From Pyropia yezoensis (taxonomy: Eukaryota; Rhodophyta; Bangiophyceae; Bangiales; Bangiaceae): 64,000 bases of DNA. The notes below the pieces were generated by a model. It searched no databases and had not been told where the DNA came from. It was given only the letters and a program-made list of their open reading frames with translations. The stretch covers positions 30,294,894 to 30,358,893 of the forward strand of contig CM020618.1 of NCBI GenBank assembly GCA_009829735.1, read 5' to 3'. Position 1 is the stretch's first letter. Each line of letters opens with the position of its first letter. The translations under genes were made by a program, and so were the position numbers. Shown here piece by piece: positions 21,201 through 31,134 of this stretch.

Positions 21201-21925
21201 TCCTAGGGGTGATGGGGGGGGACGAATCCTACGACGGGGTTCCCGGGGGAGGGGGTTCCGTCCTGGCCACCCCGACGATGGCGCCGACCACGCCGCCACG
21301 GGTGCCGCCGCCGCCGCCGCCACCGCCACCGCCGCCGGCACCCCCGCCGCCGTCGCCCTACGCGCCACCACCCCCTTCGCCATCCCCCTATGCGCCCGCC
21401 CCCGCGTCGCCACCGCCCACGCGAGAGACAATGCCGGTCGACGCACCGCCGCGGGGTGGCGCCCCCGGCGGGGCATCCCCCGCACTCACCCCCGTGGCAG
21501 ACACGGACAGCGCGGCGGCCATGCACGCGAAGGCGAGCGCCATGGCTGTGGCGGTGTCGTCGCTCAATGGCGGCATCGGAGAGGCAGCCTGGCGCAATGA
21601 TGATGGCGGCGGTGGCGGCGGCAGCGGCGGTGGTGGCGGCGGCGGCCGCCGAGGCGGCGGCGGCGGCGGCGGCGGCAACGCCGACCGCCACACGTCGACC
21701 GCGGCCGCACCCATCGGAGAGGACCCCCCCCGGCGGGGTTCGCCACCCAGCGTCGCCGCCGCCCTCCGCGTGCTGGACGGGCAGGTGCGCGCCGCGCACG
21801 CGGCGTTGGCCGAAGTGGACCGGGCCGTCGCAGGCATGCGCGCGGCGCTCATTGCTGAGGGAGGGGGGGGGAGGGGCGGGGGGAGGAGTGGGGGGCGGAG
21901 GGAGGAGCTCTCCACCTTCCGATAG
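18245..21925 (+). CDS. Heat-shock-factor-type transcription factor, very large and low-complexity
   Basis: Nuclear DNA-binding protein; HSFs bind nGAAn arrays and drive stress genes. One HSF DNA-binding domain is clear at about residues 495-590: LTPFIAKLHDIVH, VSWRPDGRAFVVH, FAATVLPTFFKHAHFASFVRQL, NKYGFHK, WVFSHPCFVRG. It matches the winged helix with its recognition helix FASFVRQLNKYGF. Everything else (about 1,120 of 1,226 residues) is Gly-, Pro- or Ser-rich. A possible short coiled coil lies at the C-terminus (VLDGQVRAAHAALAEVDRAVAGMR). A canonical HR-A/B trimerisation region directly after the domain is not obvious; a Lys/Arg patch and an acidic EEEEEDEV stretch are there instead. The start is uncertain: 18245 is the first Met after the homopolymers, but 18902 is also possible. 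The domain call is strong, the protein limits weak. Confidence 0.8.
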   Translation: MWTPRGDGDRRWAGVRSDDGAPGGGRDGRGTSSDGGSGGNGGDGGGGGGGGGGDASGSGSGSGSSSGSGGGDFGGEDGHRPAADALGRLPAAHRLRRPDGPPLNGGGSGAYAHPPRTRAATDVPGSGDGSGDGGTGSGSGSAGAGAGAGAGRRGGGDGGGGGGGGGGRGEVPPQVAREGGPHVGGRHAPGAPASGRGSGGSGSVGRGSSGEDRWAVAGGMGARGDSPAAATPAEMAAAVATAVAAMGVGPSTPAPMLPPPPPPSPTDRATGAAGGDGWRPDGASKLGGGAAKRRRRREPSSPWTPTIVVPPPHGSAGGAGGGSAGGSGGAGSGRGGESYSPRSPTHTNGGGGVGGGDGRGQRPPPSAAPITLPLVTPRLPLPPLPPPPPPPPPPPPPPPLGMTVTPTVGHGAAGTRIRNAWNPPSLAGDVSGGGGGGTGDGGVGVSGPRRRSRAGTETAAGVTGAPAGGVPPPPPLGSAATGAALGGATAGGGPRSLTPFIAKLHDIVHGGAPDTLVSWRPDGRAFVVHAKEEFAATVLPTFFKHAHFASFVRQLNKYGFHKASAEAWVFSHPCFVRGAPHLLSGIVRQRVGEVEQRRRSGVGGGKMGGASGDDHLSVPGGGGRHDAPAGAPGAEEEEEEDEVGRELATVSPNLDRGGHRHPQGTAGALKGEPAAAVSDRGRFHGRSDSGSGGASCPAAPSAGTPLAYAARAAGQGAEAAAAGTGRESAVRDGVTSPWRRKRSRPAEAGGVGSGGGGVEVVAGGAAKTGGRHEAAARGGSTRQTPATASWSATSTLPVVAPAQPPPPMPLPLPSQTPLRPPLPPGAASSTLPVAARPPPPGMLPMHGSVLPSVYAGMVHGGLHYMSPPAGPVAAAPNDVPRYASPGAAAAAAAAAAAAAGPGPPMGYAPASHMAYYAAAAAAHYPYASPLAPPGGGGMSPSPTASATAAAMLSAAGGMPWGAYRGRGWDWHPMLAGHGGRGDGARVLGVMGGDESYDGVPGGGGSVLATPTMAPTTPPRVPPPPPPPPPPPAPPPPSPYAPPPPSPSPYAPAPASPPPTRETMPVDAPPRGGAPGGASPALTPVADTDSAAAMHAKASAMAVAVSSLNGGIGEAAWRNDDGGGGGGSGGGGGGGRRGGGGGGGGNADRHTSTAAAPIGEDPPRRGSPPSVAAALRVLDGQVRAAHAALAEVDRAVAGMRAALIAEGGGGRGGGRSGGRREELSTFR

Positions 21926-22609
21926 GGGAACGAGTGAGAGTGGGTGCAACAAGCGCAAACGGTTGGGGGGTCGGGGGATGAGGAAACGGGAAGGGGAAAC
22001 AAGGAGCGGGGTGGGAGGGGTGGGACGCTGTCGCGGCAGAGCCAGGAGGGCCGCATGTCGGTACTGTCCTCCGTACGTGGGCCTCGCTTGTACAGAATAA
22101 GGTGCGGCGTCAAGCAACATCAGACCACCATGGTACCACCATGGTACCACCATGAGACCACCATGAGACCACGCGGCCGCCGCGGAGACCCCCCGCGACG
22201 GCGCTACAAATCACGAGCACGCAGAGCACCGTCCTTGAGAGGTCACCGCGCGCCCACCAACCCCCAATGCACGCAATAGCAGCTCTGCTGAACAAGTGCG
22301 CCCCACGGAGTCCCGCTCAGAGCAACAGAAGAAGCACGGCGGAGAAAAAGACACCCCTCGTGTTTACACGCTCGTGGGCGGCGGCCGCCCAAGAAAAAAA
22401 AAGCGGCAAAGTGGGACGGCCAACGCCACCCGCCCCCCTCTACCGCCGCCGCCACTGCTGCCGCTGCTGCCGCTGTTGGCGTATCCCTCCCCGCCGCACC
22501 CGGGCGCGGCGAATATAAAGAGACCCGAGGGCAGGAGAGGGATCAGTGGCACACGGCGGCAGCCGCCCACCCAACCCCCTCGCGCTGTAGGGGCGACGGC
22601 GCAACGTCC
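21926..22609. other. 3' flank of HSF and of the YchJ-like gene
   Basis: Convergent downstream DNA. It contains an 11-bp tandem repeat at 22124-22172 and no supported gene. Confidence 0.5.
22124..22172 (+). repeat. 11-bp tandem repeat
   Basis: Four units with period 11: two ACCACCATGGT then two ACCACCATGAG, plus a partial unit. The NcoI-like palindrome CCATGG recurs in the first two. Confidence 0.9.
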
Positions 22610-23876
22610 TCAAAAGTCTGGTTCGTCCACGTCCACGAGCTTGCCCGATGCGTACAGCCACCTGTGGGTCATAGGGCGATACCACCGTCGTACGACAAGA
22701 GCAAGATGGCAGAAGAGAATAAAGACAAAGAGCACAGGCACGGCGAGGAGGAAACAGAGTACCAGCAGCGGGGCCGCCCCAGAGCACACAAAAGCCGCAC
22801 GCAGCGTCACGAAGCGCGTCAGAGCACATGTACCTCAGTCATGTGTGTCAGTACACGCCTCGTGGCAATCAGCAAAGAGTGCTCACGCCAACAACGGCAA
22901 AGAGCACGAGGCAGTAGCAGTGCAACCGGCACTGGTAGCAGCAAGCAGCGTTGCAACGCCCCCGTCCACACCCGAAGCGGACAACTGCACTTCGCTCACA
23001 TTCCGCACACGCAACCTGGCTCAATGCAGCTGTCACCGCGTGTCCACCACCACCCCAGTGTGGAAGCCTGGACCGTCGAACCCCTCTCTCCTCCAGCACA
23101 GGCTACCCCCCCCTCCCCCCGCGAGCCCCTCACCACTGCCCGTACCTGCCGCCCTCCTTGATAAACGTCGCGCGCTCAATAAACGACACGGGCCCACCCG
23201 GGAGGTCCAGCCGCTCCATGTTGGCCCGGAACAGGATGCATACGCTGGTTGGGGCGCCGTTCCCCCCCCCTCCCACCCCCCCAAACCCCCCCCCCCCGGA
23301 TACGGTCGTGCCCCGCGTCTGCTCCAGCACGTCCAGCCGCACAAAGTCGTAAGACTCACAAAAGTCGAGGATCTCGCGGCGCCAGCCGACCACACCCCCC
23401 CCACCCCCCCCCGCAACACGGTAGTCCTCGTTGCATGCCGCTGTCGTGCGCATGATGTAGGCTGGCAAGCCGAGGGCATAGGCCGCGTAGCGTGCACGTA
23501 GGAGGCCCAGGGGGGCGGCGGGCTCGGCGCCCGCGTGGTACCGCCGGCAGCACCCGCCGTACGGGCGGCCGCTGCCACACGGGCATGGTGGGTCGGGGGG
23601 GGGGAGGATCTCGTCGGGCGGGGCCGGCGCGGGCGTTGAACGGGGAGAGAGGGGGTTGGCCGCCCGCAGGAAGGACGCCAGGGGGTTGGACGACCCGCCA
23701 CCGCCGCTGCCGCCGCTGCCGCCGCCGCCACCGGGGGGGCGTGCCGCAGCGCGGGGGAAAGGGGCAGGGGGGGACCTCCGCGGCCGGCCGGGTGCCTGCC
23801 GGGGAGACACGACCAGGACGTCCGGGCGGGGGGGGGCGCCCCGCCATAGCGGCAGCGGTGGCGCATGAAAGGCCAT
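22610..23876 (-). CDS. YchJ-like (UPF0225) protein with SEC-C metal-binding motif (2 exons)
   Basis: Members have an N-terminal SEC-C zinc-binding motif and an NTF2-like domain; function unknown. Exon 1 is 23146-23876. The intron is 22662-23145, donor GTACGG and acceptor CCACAG. Exon 2 is 22610-22661. The phase-2 splice turns ...FIKEGGR into GGRWLYASGKLVDVDEPDF, restoring the family's C-terminal G-R-W-x-Y element that the unspliced frame lacks. The SEC-C motif CPCGSGRPYGGCC (C-x-C-x8-C-C) is near residue 97. It is followed by PLGLLRARYAAYALGLPAYIMRTT, then EILDFCESYDFVRLDVLEQT and VCILFRANMERL. The start at 23876 (MAFHAPPLPLWRG) gives a plastid-transit-like leader; an in-frame Met at 23996 is an alternative. 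260 residues as spliced. Confidence 0.85.
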
Positions 23877-24675
23877 GGCACAACAGGAGGGGGGGGGTGG
23901 GAGGTGGAAGCGAACGAGCGGCGCGGCGTCGGCGCGCCCCGCGCCCGCCCAGGCGTACCGGACACGGCGCAACCACCAGACAGCGCCAAGGCACACAAGA
24001 AGCAGGGTGCGCCAAACGCGGTGGACAGCGTAGCACGGATGTCGACGAGGGTCAGCTGGCGGGGGTCAGCCATACACACGCGGTAGGGGCGACTTGCCGG
24101 TGCAGGACGGAGGGAATGGAGGAAGGGGATGAGGGCGCCACGAAGCAGCCCAGAGCCATGGCCCCCGGCTGGTAGCTGCCCGGGAATGCTGTTGGGCGGT
24201 CCCCGACGCCGCCACCCGCGTACAGCCAGACGCAGGAGGAGGGCTCGTGAGATATGGGGTGCTCCACGCAGGTGCGGCGGGGTAGCACACTGCGCCCGCA
24301 TTGGTGGCTGTTGGAGCCCAAATGTGGCCGCACGGGCCCCAAGGGTCAACCAGGAGATAGATCCCAAGTGTACTTCATGTGATAATTTGATTTTTGATAG
24401 AAGTACTAGAGTTGATCTGCTGTCCGTTACGTCGGCCCGACATTGGAATCTGTTCACCTGGCAGCCAGATTTTTTGTGCACATCCTTGCTCCTCCATCCG
24501 TCGAGTATCCGGATACAGTACAGTACTGTTGCAATGGGCCGTGGCGTGGCTGCCACTGCAGTCCAGACACTGGGTGGAAACACTGGGCGAGAGCATGCAA
24601 TTTGCTGTACAGTACACTGCACGGTGACATCTTGTACAGTGCAGTTCACGTGATAGGGTAACCAGTTTCAGCAAA
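23877..24675. other. Upstream region of the YchJ-like gene up to the transposon
   Basis: GC-rich promoter side to about 24350, then an AT-richer stretch (24360-24670) with short repeats of GTACAGT. No gene was identified. Confidence 0.45.
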
Positions 24676-24702
24676 TGTGGCGCCTTACGATAGAATCCTC
24701 AT
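24676..24702 (+). repeat. Left terminal inverted repeat
   Basis: Reads TGTGGCGCCTTACGATAGAA then TCCTCAT. It matches the complement of 29782-29808 at 26 of 27 positions. Confidence 0.92.
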
Positions 24703-25023
24703 TTTTGGTGGCTTTTTGACTTTCTGAGTTAGACACACCACGAGATGCGGCTTCTGGAGAGGATGCGTTTACGCCTTTTTTTCTCTAAGTGCATGAAAAT
24801 CGACAAACATTCTCCAGTGTAAGTGATATTTGCAACATTCTCTTACTTTCCAGCCCAGGAAAAAAGTGCAAAAGCTGTGGAGCTTTTAGTGGGGCTACTT
24901 AGCCGAAACAGGGGGCTTCCAGGACGTGGTCCCTAGCATTGGCGCGCGCGCCGAATCACGCTGACCTCGCGAGCGACACGCCCCTGCCCCAGCTTCGCCG
25001 CAGTTGGTGTCCCGAGAGCGGCG

Positions 25024-26880
25024 TTGCACCCTCCCTATGCCACCGTCGCACGCGTGCGGACGGCCTTCACAATGGAGGGCGACAGCCACCGTACACCCAC
25101 TGGCACGTTCGGCGGTGTGGACGACGCGGTGACTGACGTGCCTCCCCCGCGCGCGGTCGACCACGGTGTGGGCGATGCCGGCGGCGCGCCCGTCGTGGGC
25201 GGGAAGGCGGCCACCCCTCCCTTCCGTGTCATCCATGCCGGCGATGGGCGTCTCGACGGCGCAGTGCAAGATGTGGCTCACCCTTGGGCGGTCGACGGCG
25301 GCGTCGGCGCTGCAGGTGGCGCCCCCGGTGGTGGTGAAGCGGCCGTCCGTGTGGTCGCTGGCACCGGTCGTGAGCGCCATGGCGGCGTGGGCAGCGGGGT
25401 GATTGGCGTGCCTCCCCCGCGCGCGGTCGACCACGGTGTGGGCGATGCCGGCGGCGCGCCCGTTGTGGGCGGGACGGCCGTTACCCCTTCGTCCCGTGTC
25501 CCCCATGCTGGCGATGGGCGTGTCGATGGCGCAGGACAAGGTGTCGCTAGCCCCCGCGCAGGCGACGGTGGCGTGGGCCGTGTGCGTGCGCTGGCGGAAC
25601 GCGATGGGGTGGACGCCGGTTCTCCAGGTGCGGCGGCGGTTCACAAACGCTTAGTCACGCCACTCCCTCTGGTGGGGAAGCTGAGGATGCACATGGACTC
25701 TTGCCCTGGAACGAACAAGTCGCAGTACTTTTACGGTGGCTTGGGGCTCATGCTGGCTGCGGGGCTCCTCCACTTCGCCATGGTCGTCTACATGGTTGTC
25801 GGCCACACCAAGTTTGGGCCGGACCTCGTGGCAAGGCAGATCGCAGGCCGGTTCAACGCGGAGGACACTTTCAACCATGGTCAGCTGGTGAACATCATCT
25901 CCAACTATGCGTCCTCTGGTGCCTACGCCGAGGACCTGTTGCACACGTGGAAGGCCGGCACACAAGAGCTGTTCTCGCCGATATCGCACATCATGTCGTA
26001 CAGGTGCTTTACGCTTCTTGCAGACGACGGTGCTGTGCGTCTGACCCTGGTGCAGCCCCCCGCAGACTTCGAGCCCTTTTTGGACCCCGGCAATGTCTAC
26101 CTCCACGCGGACGTCATGCGTGCGTGCGACTGTGCTGCCGAGCGACAGCTTCGCTCTGTAGTTATGCCGAGCCTTCACCGCAAGCAGTATCGTGGTGTCG
26201 GCGAGCGAGCTGTGCCGGCGCACAGCAACGCCCCTGCAGGGGATCGGCTACTCCCAGACTCCATTTCCTCGTGCCGCAACGTGCGACTCTTCACGCGCCG
26301 GTGCGTGGAGGACGGTTACTGGAGAGAGCAGGCCGGCTGGATGCGCACCTCGGCGGTTTCGGCGGTAAACAAGGCTCTCTCTTCCGTGCAGCCGTACGCA
26401 GCTCACCCGGAGATGCGGAAGGAGGCGTACGGTGCCAAGGCAAAGGACATAGCTGATCAGTATGCCAAGTTTGTGCCCCCGCAGTTCGTCCCAGACCGCT
26501 TTGAGCTTCCCGAGGGCGGCTGCACGGGCACTTCCAACTTTTGGAAGCAAACTAAGCTGTCAACCGCTCAAGGCACCATGCAGCAATTGGGGCAGTCCAA
26601 GATGTCTGGGCGACAGGGGGGGGGTGAGAGCCCTTCTGCCCAAAAGCCAAAGAAGGTGCGGTGGTCGTCGGCACTGCACTCGCAGCCACTGCTGACCGCG
26701 CTCCTGGCGCCGCCGCTCAACGGAACACTGCCCAAGAAGCACGTTGAGTGGTTGGCCTTGGCCGGCCAGATGCCGGCGCCTGGCAACGAGCTGGTGTGGG
26801 ACGTGCAAGTGCTGAAGCGGCATGCCAAGCAAATGGCGAAGGAGCGGGCGGACATTGTGTGGTTAGGTTCCGCTGTGTAG
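25024..26880 (+). pseudogene. C-terminal half of the transposase (DUF7869-like RNase H part)
   Basis: The frame is open from 25024, but the conserved part starts near 25678 with KLRMHMDSCPGTNKSQYF. It continues MVVYMVVGHTKFGPDLVARQ and AEDTFNHGQLVNIISNYA. The pattern D-x-C-x-G-x-N-K ... VGHT-K/H-x-x-x-D is what DUF7869-type proteins show in the second half of their RNase H-like core. The C-terminal region (to LGSAV, stop 26878-26880) is basic and includes KKVRW and HAKQMAKERADIVW. The upstream 218 codons come from the 270-bp tandem repeat and look non-coding. It has no obvious start for a free protein. The N-terminal half that should precede it lies on the other strand, so this is probably a rearranged gene fragment; a genuinely split transposase is the alternative. 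Confidence 0.7.
25141..25600. repeat. 270-bp-period tandem duplication inside the transposon
   Basis: The block beginning CCTCCCCCGCGCGCGGTCGA at 25141 recurs at 25411. The first ~55 bases are nearly identical and the following ~130 diverged but alignable. It lies between the left end and the C-terminal transposase half and may be subterminal structure rather than coding. Confidence 0.8.
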
Positions 26881-27129
26881 GTCTCCTTCGTAAACGTTTG
26901 GATGAGGTCGTCGGATAGCAACCGTAACCCGTTGGCCATGCTGCCTGCCTTGCTGTGTTGCCGCTGCGAGAACACATGTGTCGCACAGCGTTTGTGTCCA
27001 GCATTGAAGAGCGCAGGGCACTCAAAAGCAAACGTAAAAGCCCTACAAGCACGAAAACAGAGCACACTGGCACATATGAACAAACGAAGCATCACTCGCC
27101 CTCCGGCCGCCGCTGCTACGACACGCACG

Positions 27130-29247
27130 TCAGGCATCGTCGGCACCCAGCAGCCCGTCGACGCCAAACCCACTGCGGAAAATGGGAGGATCGGCTGAAC
27201 CAATGCTCAAACCCCCAAGAAGCATGTCGGATAAGGTGGAGAGTGTGTCATCGGATGACTTGGACCCGCCCACCCGCTCGCTGCGAGTGTAGACGAGATT
27301 CCGGGAGTATCGAGTCTGGCCTGTCGTCTCGCCGCAGCTCTCCGCCCAAAAAATGTGGACGTAGTGAGTCTCACCAGACATGAAGTACGTAGGGCCCGGC
27401 TGCGGGGACTGGTTCCACGAGGGCACGGCCTTGTCTTGTTGATAGTCGGAGGACACCTCAAACCACCCCTTGCTTGCTTGCGTGATGATGCTCTCTGTTA
27501 CGGCGACCTGCTCCGCGTCAGTGTCCTCCACCGGTGCGTTGCTCAAGCTCTTGTTGAACAGGCTGGCGAGCTCCTCGTACTTCTTGGCCGCCCCTTCAAT
27601 GACGTTCTTGTGGTACTGGATGGCGCAGCTTGCTTCATCCTTGTGGCGCCTCGCGGCATCCTCCAAGTGGGCAATCTTCGTTTTGACCTCCTGGATGGCG
27701 TCCTGGAGCTGCATGGAGGCCTGGTCGGGCTGCTGCAAGTGGCGCTTCAGCGACTGCTTGGCGGTGCGGATGTCCGACGAGAAGAACTCGCATGTTGAGC
27801 AGGCATCCGACTTGTGCGGGTACAGGGTGGTGTGCTGGTCTGAAGAGACGTACGAGCCATGCAGGCGCATAGTGGAGCCGAAGTAGTCACGCAACCATCG
27901 CAAGGGGATGTCACTGTGCACCGCCGGATAGCCAGCTGCCTCCAGCGCCGCAATGAAAGAAGCTTAGAAGGAAGGCCTGCTGTCGTTGGTGCGTCCGTTG
28001 CGCAACACAACCCACTTGGAGTCCAAGTAAAATGTTGCACCGTGGTAGCGCCCATTCTTGTCCGCCGTCCGCCCAGTGGGAGAGCGATTTGCCCGCACGA
28101 AAGCTTGAAACAGCTTGCGCTCAGCTACCTTGGCCCGATTGGACGGCGCACCGACCAGGCGATGCTCATCGCTGCTGGTTACCTCAAAGACGGTGCTCAG
28201 CGAGGAGGCCTTGAATTACTGCCTGGCCGACAAGAGGCAGTCGTCAGGCCGCCGGATGCGGTCCACCAGAGAATCGACGTTGGAGCTGCTGGCAATGGAG
28301 CTTTTCGTCATCTTGACCGTCGGAGTGTGGGCCATTGCAATAGAGCGGTTGTGGCATCGAGCAAGCCACCAGTTGGAAACATTGAGAAAGCCGCGGGCGC
28401 AAGCCTCGTGCACCATCCAGGTGCCCCGCCCGTCAAACAGCACGTCGATGACAACAGACCCGAGCCGCGCGTAGTTGTACAAAGAACGCGCATTCTGCTT
28501 GCCCCCACTGGTTGAGCCACGCGATGCCAGTTGCAGCTCCCGAGCTGTCCGCTTCGCCGCATCAAACTGAGGAGAGAGAGACTCAAGAACCTGCAAGCAG
28601 CGGCAGCTCCCGGCTCCAATGGGCCGTCGACCTGTACCCCGGAACGAAGCCGCCTCGCTCGGGGCCTTCGCCAGACCGTTCTCGTAAGGCTCTGGGACGC
28701 TCATCCGACGTGCACCGCGGGCCTCCCGATCCAGGAGATCGATCAGCTGCCCCCCCGAGAGCCGGTTGAATTTCCGCCTCTTGACAAGCGGTTGCCCACC
28801 GGCGGTGTCGCCCTTCTCATCTGAAGTAGCACTGCCGTCCAGCTGCGGCACAATAGGGAGAGCCGACTGACGCACCGGCGTGTGGGGGGTGGTGCCACTG
28901 GGGCCAACTACGCCACTGCTGCCGGCCTTGTCGGCCATCAAACTCCCATGCCCGTCGACTGCCAGAGTGCCGCCGGCCGAGCCAGCTACACCGCGCCTCT
29001 CGCTTGCAGCTTCCCGTGCGGGCGGCGGCATTGCCGCCGTCGGGAGCACTGCGCGGCCGTCATTACCACCTGCGCAAGACAGACGCAAAAACCGACGCGC
29101 TTGTATCAGCTTCAACCCCACCAGAGGAAGGTCGCCCTCCGTCACCAGCTCGAGGTCCTCCACGCACTCGACGCCGAGGACGTCCACAAAAGCAGAATGA
29201 AACTCTGCGAAGCGATTGACGCGCATCCACTCTTGCAGATCGTCCAT
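27130..29247 (-). pseudogene. N-terminal half of the transposase with a SAM domain and two in-frame stops
   Basis: One reading frame runs from Met 29247 to the stop at 27130, interrupted by TAA at 28216-28218 and at 27964-27966. The first ~60 residues form a SAM (sterile alpha motif) domain: MDDLQEWMRVNRFAEF, GVECVEDLELV, LKLIQARRFLRL. Later come a basic patch KRRKFNRLSGGQL, then YHGATFYLDSKWVVLRNGRT, FIAALEAAGYPAV, and LRWLRDYFGSTM. The Cys pair DACSTCEFF follows, then a coiled coil (about 27580-27740), then KGWFEVSSDYQQDKAVPSW and YFMSGETHYVHIF, which fit the start of the RNase H-like core. The last part, TRSERVGGSKSSDDTLSTL, is where intact relatives run directly into the D-x-C-x-G block now found on the plus strand. 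Codon structure persists across both stops, so they look like late nonsense changes. Confidence 0.72.
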
Positions 29248-29781
29248 ACCAGCCAACCCCGAAGCTAAAGGAGCGTGATGCAAAGCTCCCCGGCGCGTGT
29301 GGCAAACGCGCGGACGGGCCGAGATGACGTGGTCGGATGATGGGGTGTCGTGCTGGTGCGTCTGCGGGGGGCACCGCGGTGCAGACTGCAGGAGAGGGGC
29401 AAACGCGGGCGCAGAAAGGAGCCGTTGCCGTGCCGCAATCACCCGCGAGCAGGCAGCACGTCAGAGCAGTGGGTCGTGGAAAGGGGGGGGTGGTGGCCGT
29501 CTCCAGTCGGCGACTCGGTGAAGCCGTGAGAGCCGGGATGGTGAGAGGGAAGGGACGTTTCGGGGTCGAGCACTGGTCGTGTGGTGCGTGCCCTCCCGCT
29601 GGTATCAAGGGTGGGAGGGGGGGTAGTGGTCCTGTGGTCGACAAATCCAGCGCGCGCGCCGGCGCGTCGGACGGCTGGAACTGGATGCACTGTCAGCCGG
29701 AAGGACTCGGACGGACCCAGGCGACTTTAGAAGTCACATTATTCAATGCTGGCTTTCTCTGGTCCGAGGCGCTCAAGAAAC

Positions 29782-29808
29782 ATGAGGTTTCTATCGTAAG
29801 GCGCCACA
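29782..29808 (-). repeat. Right terminal inverted repeat
   Basis: On the minus strand it reads TGTGGCGCCTTACGATAGAA then ACCTCAT. It is the partner of the left end. Confidence 0.92.
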
Positions 29809-31134
29809 AATGCATTGTTTGTCGGGGGCTTCACTGCACACTGACGGGCCCAAACGAGCCGCCACCGCCCCTGGTCACCAGACCACTGAGTACGACGGGT
29901 GACACCCACAAAATCCGCTCACCGCGGTACCATACACCGCCGCGGGGCACTTCCCCAGCTGGGCTGCAGCCGCATGCCGCCGCGCCTCCCCAGACGTTCC
30001 ATTCACGGCGAGGGCTAGCCCGTGTCGATTGCGCCGCCCACGCTGTCCTCGTTGCTCATTCTCGCGGCATGGGCTTCGGCCGAGGGGGGGAGGAGGAAGA
30101 AGGGGCTCACGGGGAGCACATCCCTCCCCCCCGCATGCCCCCGTGGAGGTCACCGCCGTACGTTCGGCGGTGCGCTGCACACCGGCGGCGGCCTGGGATA
30201 GACATCCGACCTGTCCAAGCGCGGTCGCGCTGGAACTGGCGCGTGGGTACTCGCTGGAGCCCCTGCTCACGGGGCTGCTCGGCGGGTGCGAGGCCGAGAA
30301 CCGGGCGGCTGTCGAAGTGGGGCACGGGGTGGGCTGTCCAAGACACGGCGCAGCACGTTGGCAAAGAATGACCAACCTCCCTCCTCTGCCCAAATGACAA
30401 GGTGGCCGTGGATTCTCTCCGCCCCCCCCTCCCTCCGGGCCCCCGATGTCACGCCCGTAGACCATCCGCCACCATGTCCCTCCAGCCGCGCGGGCTGGTA
30501 AGATAGGGGGGAGAGGGCTGGCGCCTACCGTCCCCTGGGGGGGAGTAGACGCTATGCCGGTTACAATCTTACCACGGGGCGCGGCGGCACTGCCGTGCGG
30601 ACACATCTCGTGGTGGAGATAGTTGGCAAGCTGCATTGTTGCATACCGGCCGCGCGCCGTGGCCCACGGAGAGGGGAGGTGGGGTGTACGGTGCGCCCCC
30701 TCTCCCCCACCCTGTTGTGTGACCAGGCGCCGCAACCTGGCCGCGCGCAACACCACTCCGGGTGGGTGTGTTGTGCCAGCACCGGCGGCTTGGATGGGTT
30801 GGACGGGGTGGGCAGTTGTCGCGCCCCCCCCCCACATGCACGAGCCTCCAACGCCCCCCCCTACTTAAGCGGCGACGGCCGTCGTCGCCCAGCCACCTCG
30901 CCCTACCCCCTCCCCTTTCCTGTTCTCCTGTCTGGCTCTCTTTTCCTCCCCTTTTTCTTCCCCCTCCCTCTTGCCATTTTTTACGCTTCCCACCGCCTCG
31001 CAGACGCACTCGCCCCTCCCCTGGGGGTGCCTTTCCGGGGAGGGAGGTGACGTCCGGCACTAGCGCCAGCCCCTTCCTCCTCCCAAAAGCTTTCCGCCTT
31101 CCTCCCGTCCGCCTGGGAGCGGCGGTCCCCCGCC
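29809..31134. other. Intergenic region upstream of the metacaspase gene
   Basis: Open frames on both strands are low-complexity. No domain was recognised. The last 250 bases before the metacaspase are C/T-rich on the plus strand, like a leader. Confidence 0.45.

Larger units (their letters stand above)
24676..29808. mobile_element. 5.1-kb DNA transposon with terminal inverted repeats
   Basis: The element is bounded by inverted repeats of 27 bases (26 of 27 identical) at 24676-24702 and 29782-29808, both starting TGTGGCGCCTTACGATAGAA. If the true end is one base inside, AAAT flanks both sides (24673-24676 and 29808-29811) and could be a 4-bp target duplication. The interior carries two convergent coding blocks that together resemble one transposase of the DUF7869-bearing type found in plant, oomycete and algal repeats. 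The N-terminal half is on the minus strand (27130-29247) and the C-terminal half on the plus strand (conserved from 25678 to 26880). A two-unit tandem repeat of period 270 lies at 25141-25600. Two in-frame stops suggest this copy is inactive. The ends and coding blocks are seen directly; the superfamily is not firmly assigned. Confidence 0.85.

Noticed and set aside
24895-25644. 249-codon minus-strand frame with His/Asp repeats inside the transposon
   Set aside because: Arises from the 270-bp tandem repeat, which is open on both strands. No independent evidence of coding.
29875-30837. 320-codon minus-strand frame upstream of the metacaspase
   Set aside because: No conserved islands, Arg/Pro/Ala-rich, and it overlaps equally open frames on the other strand.
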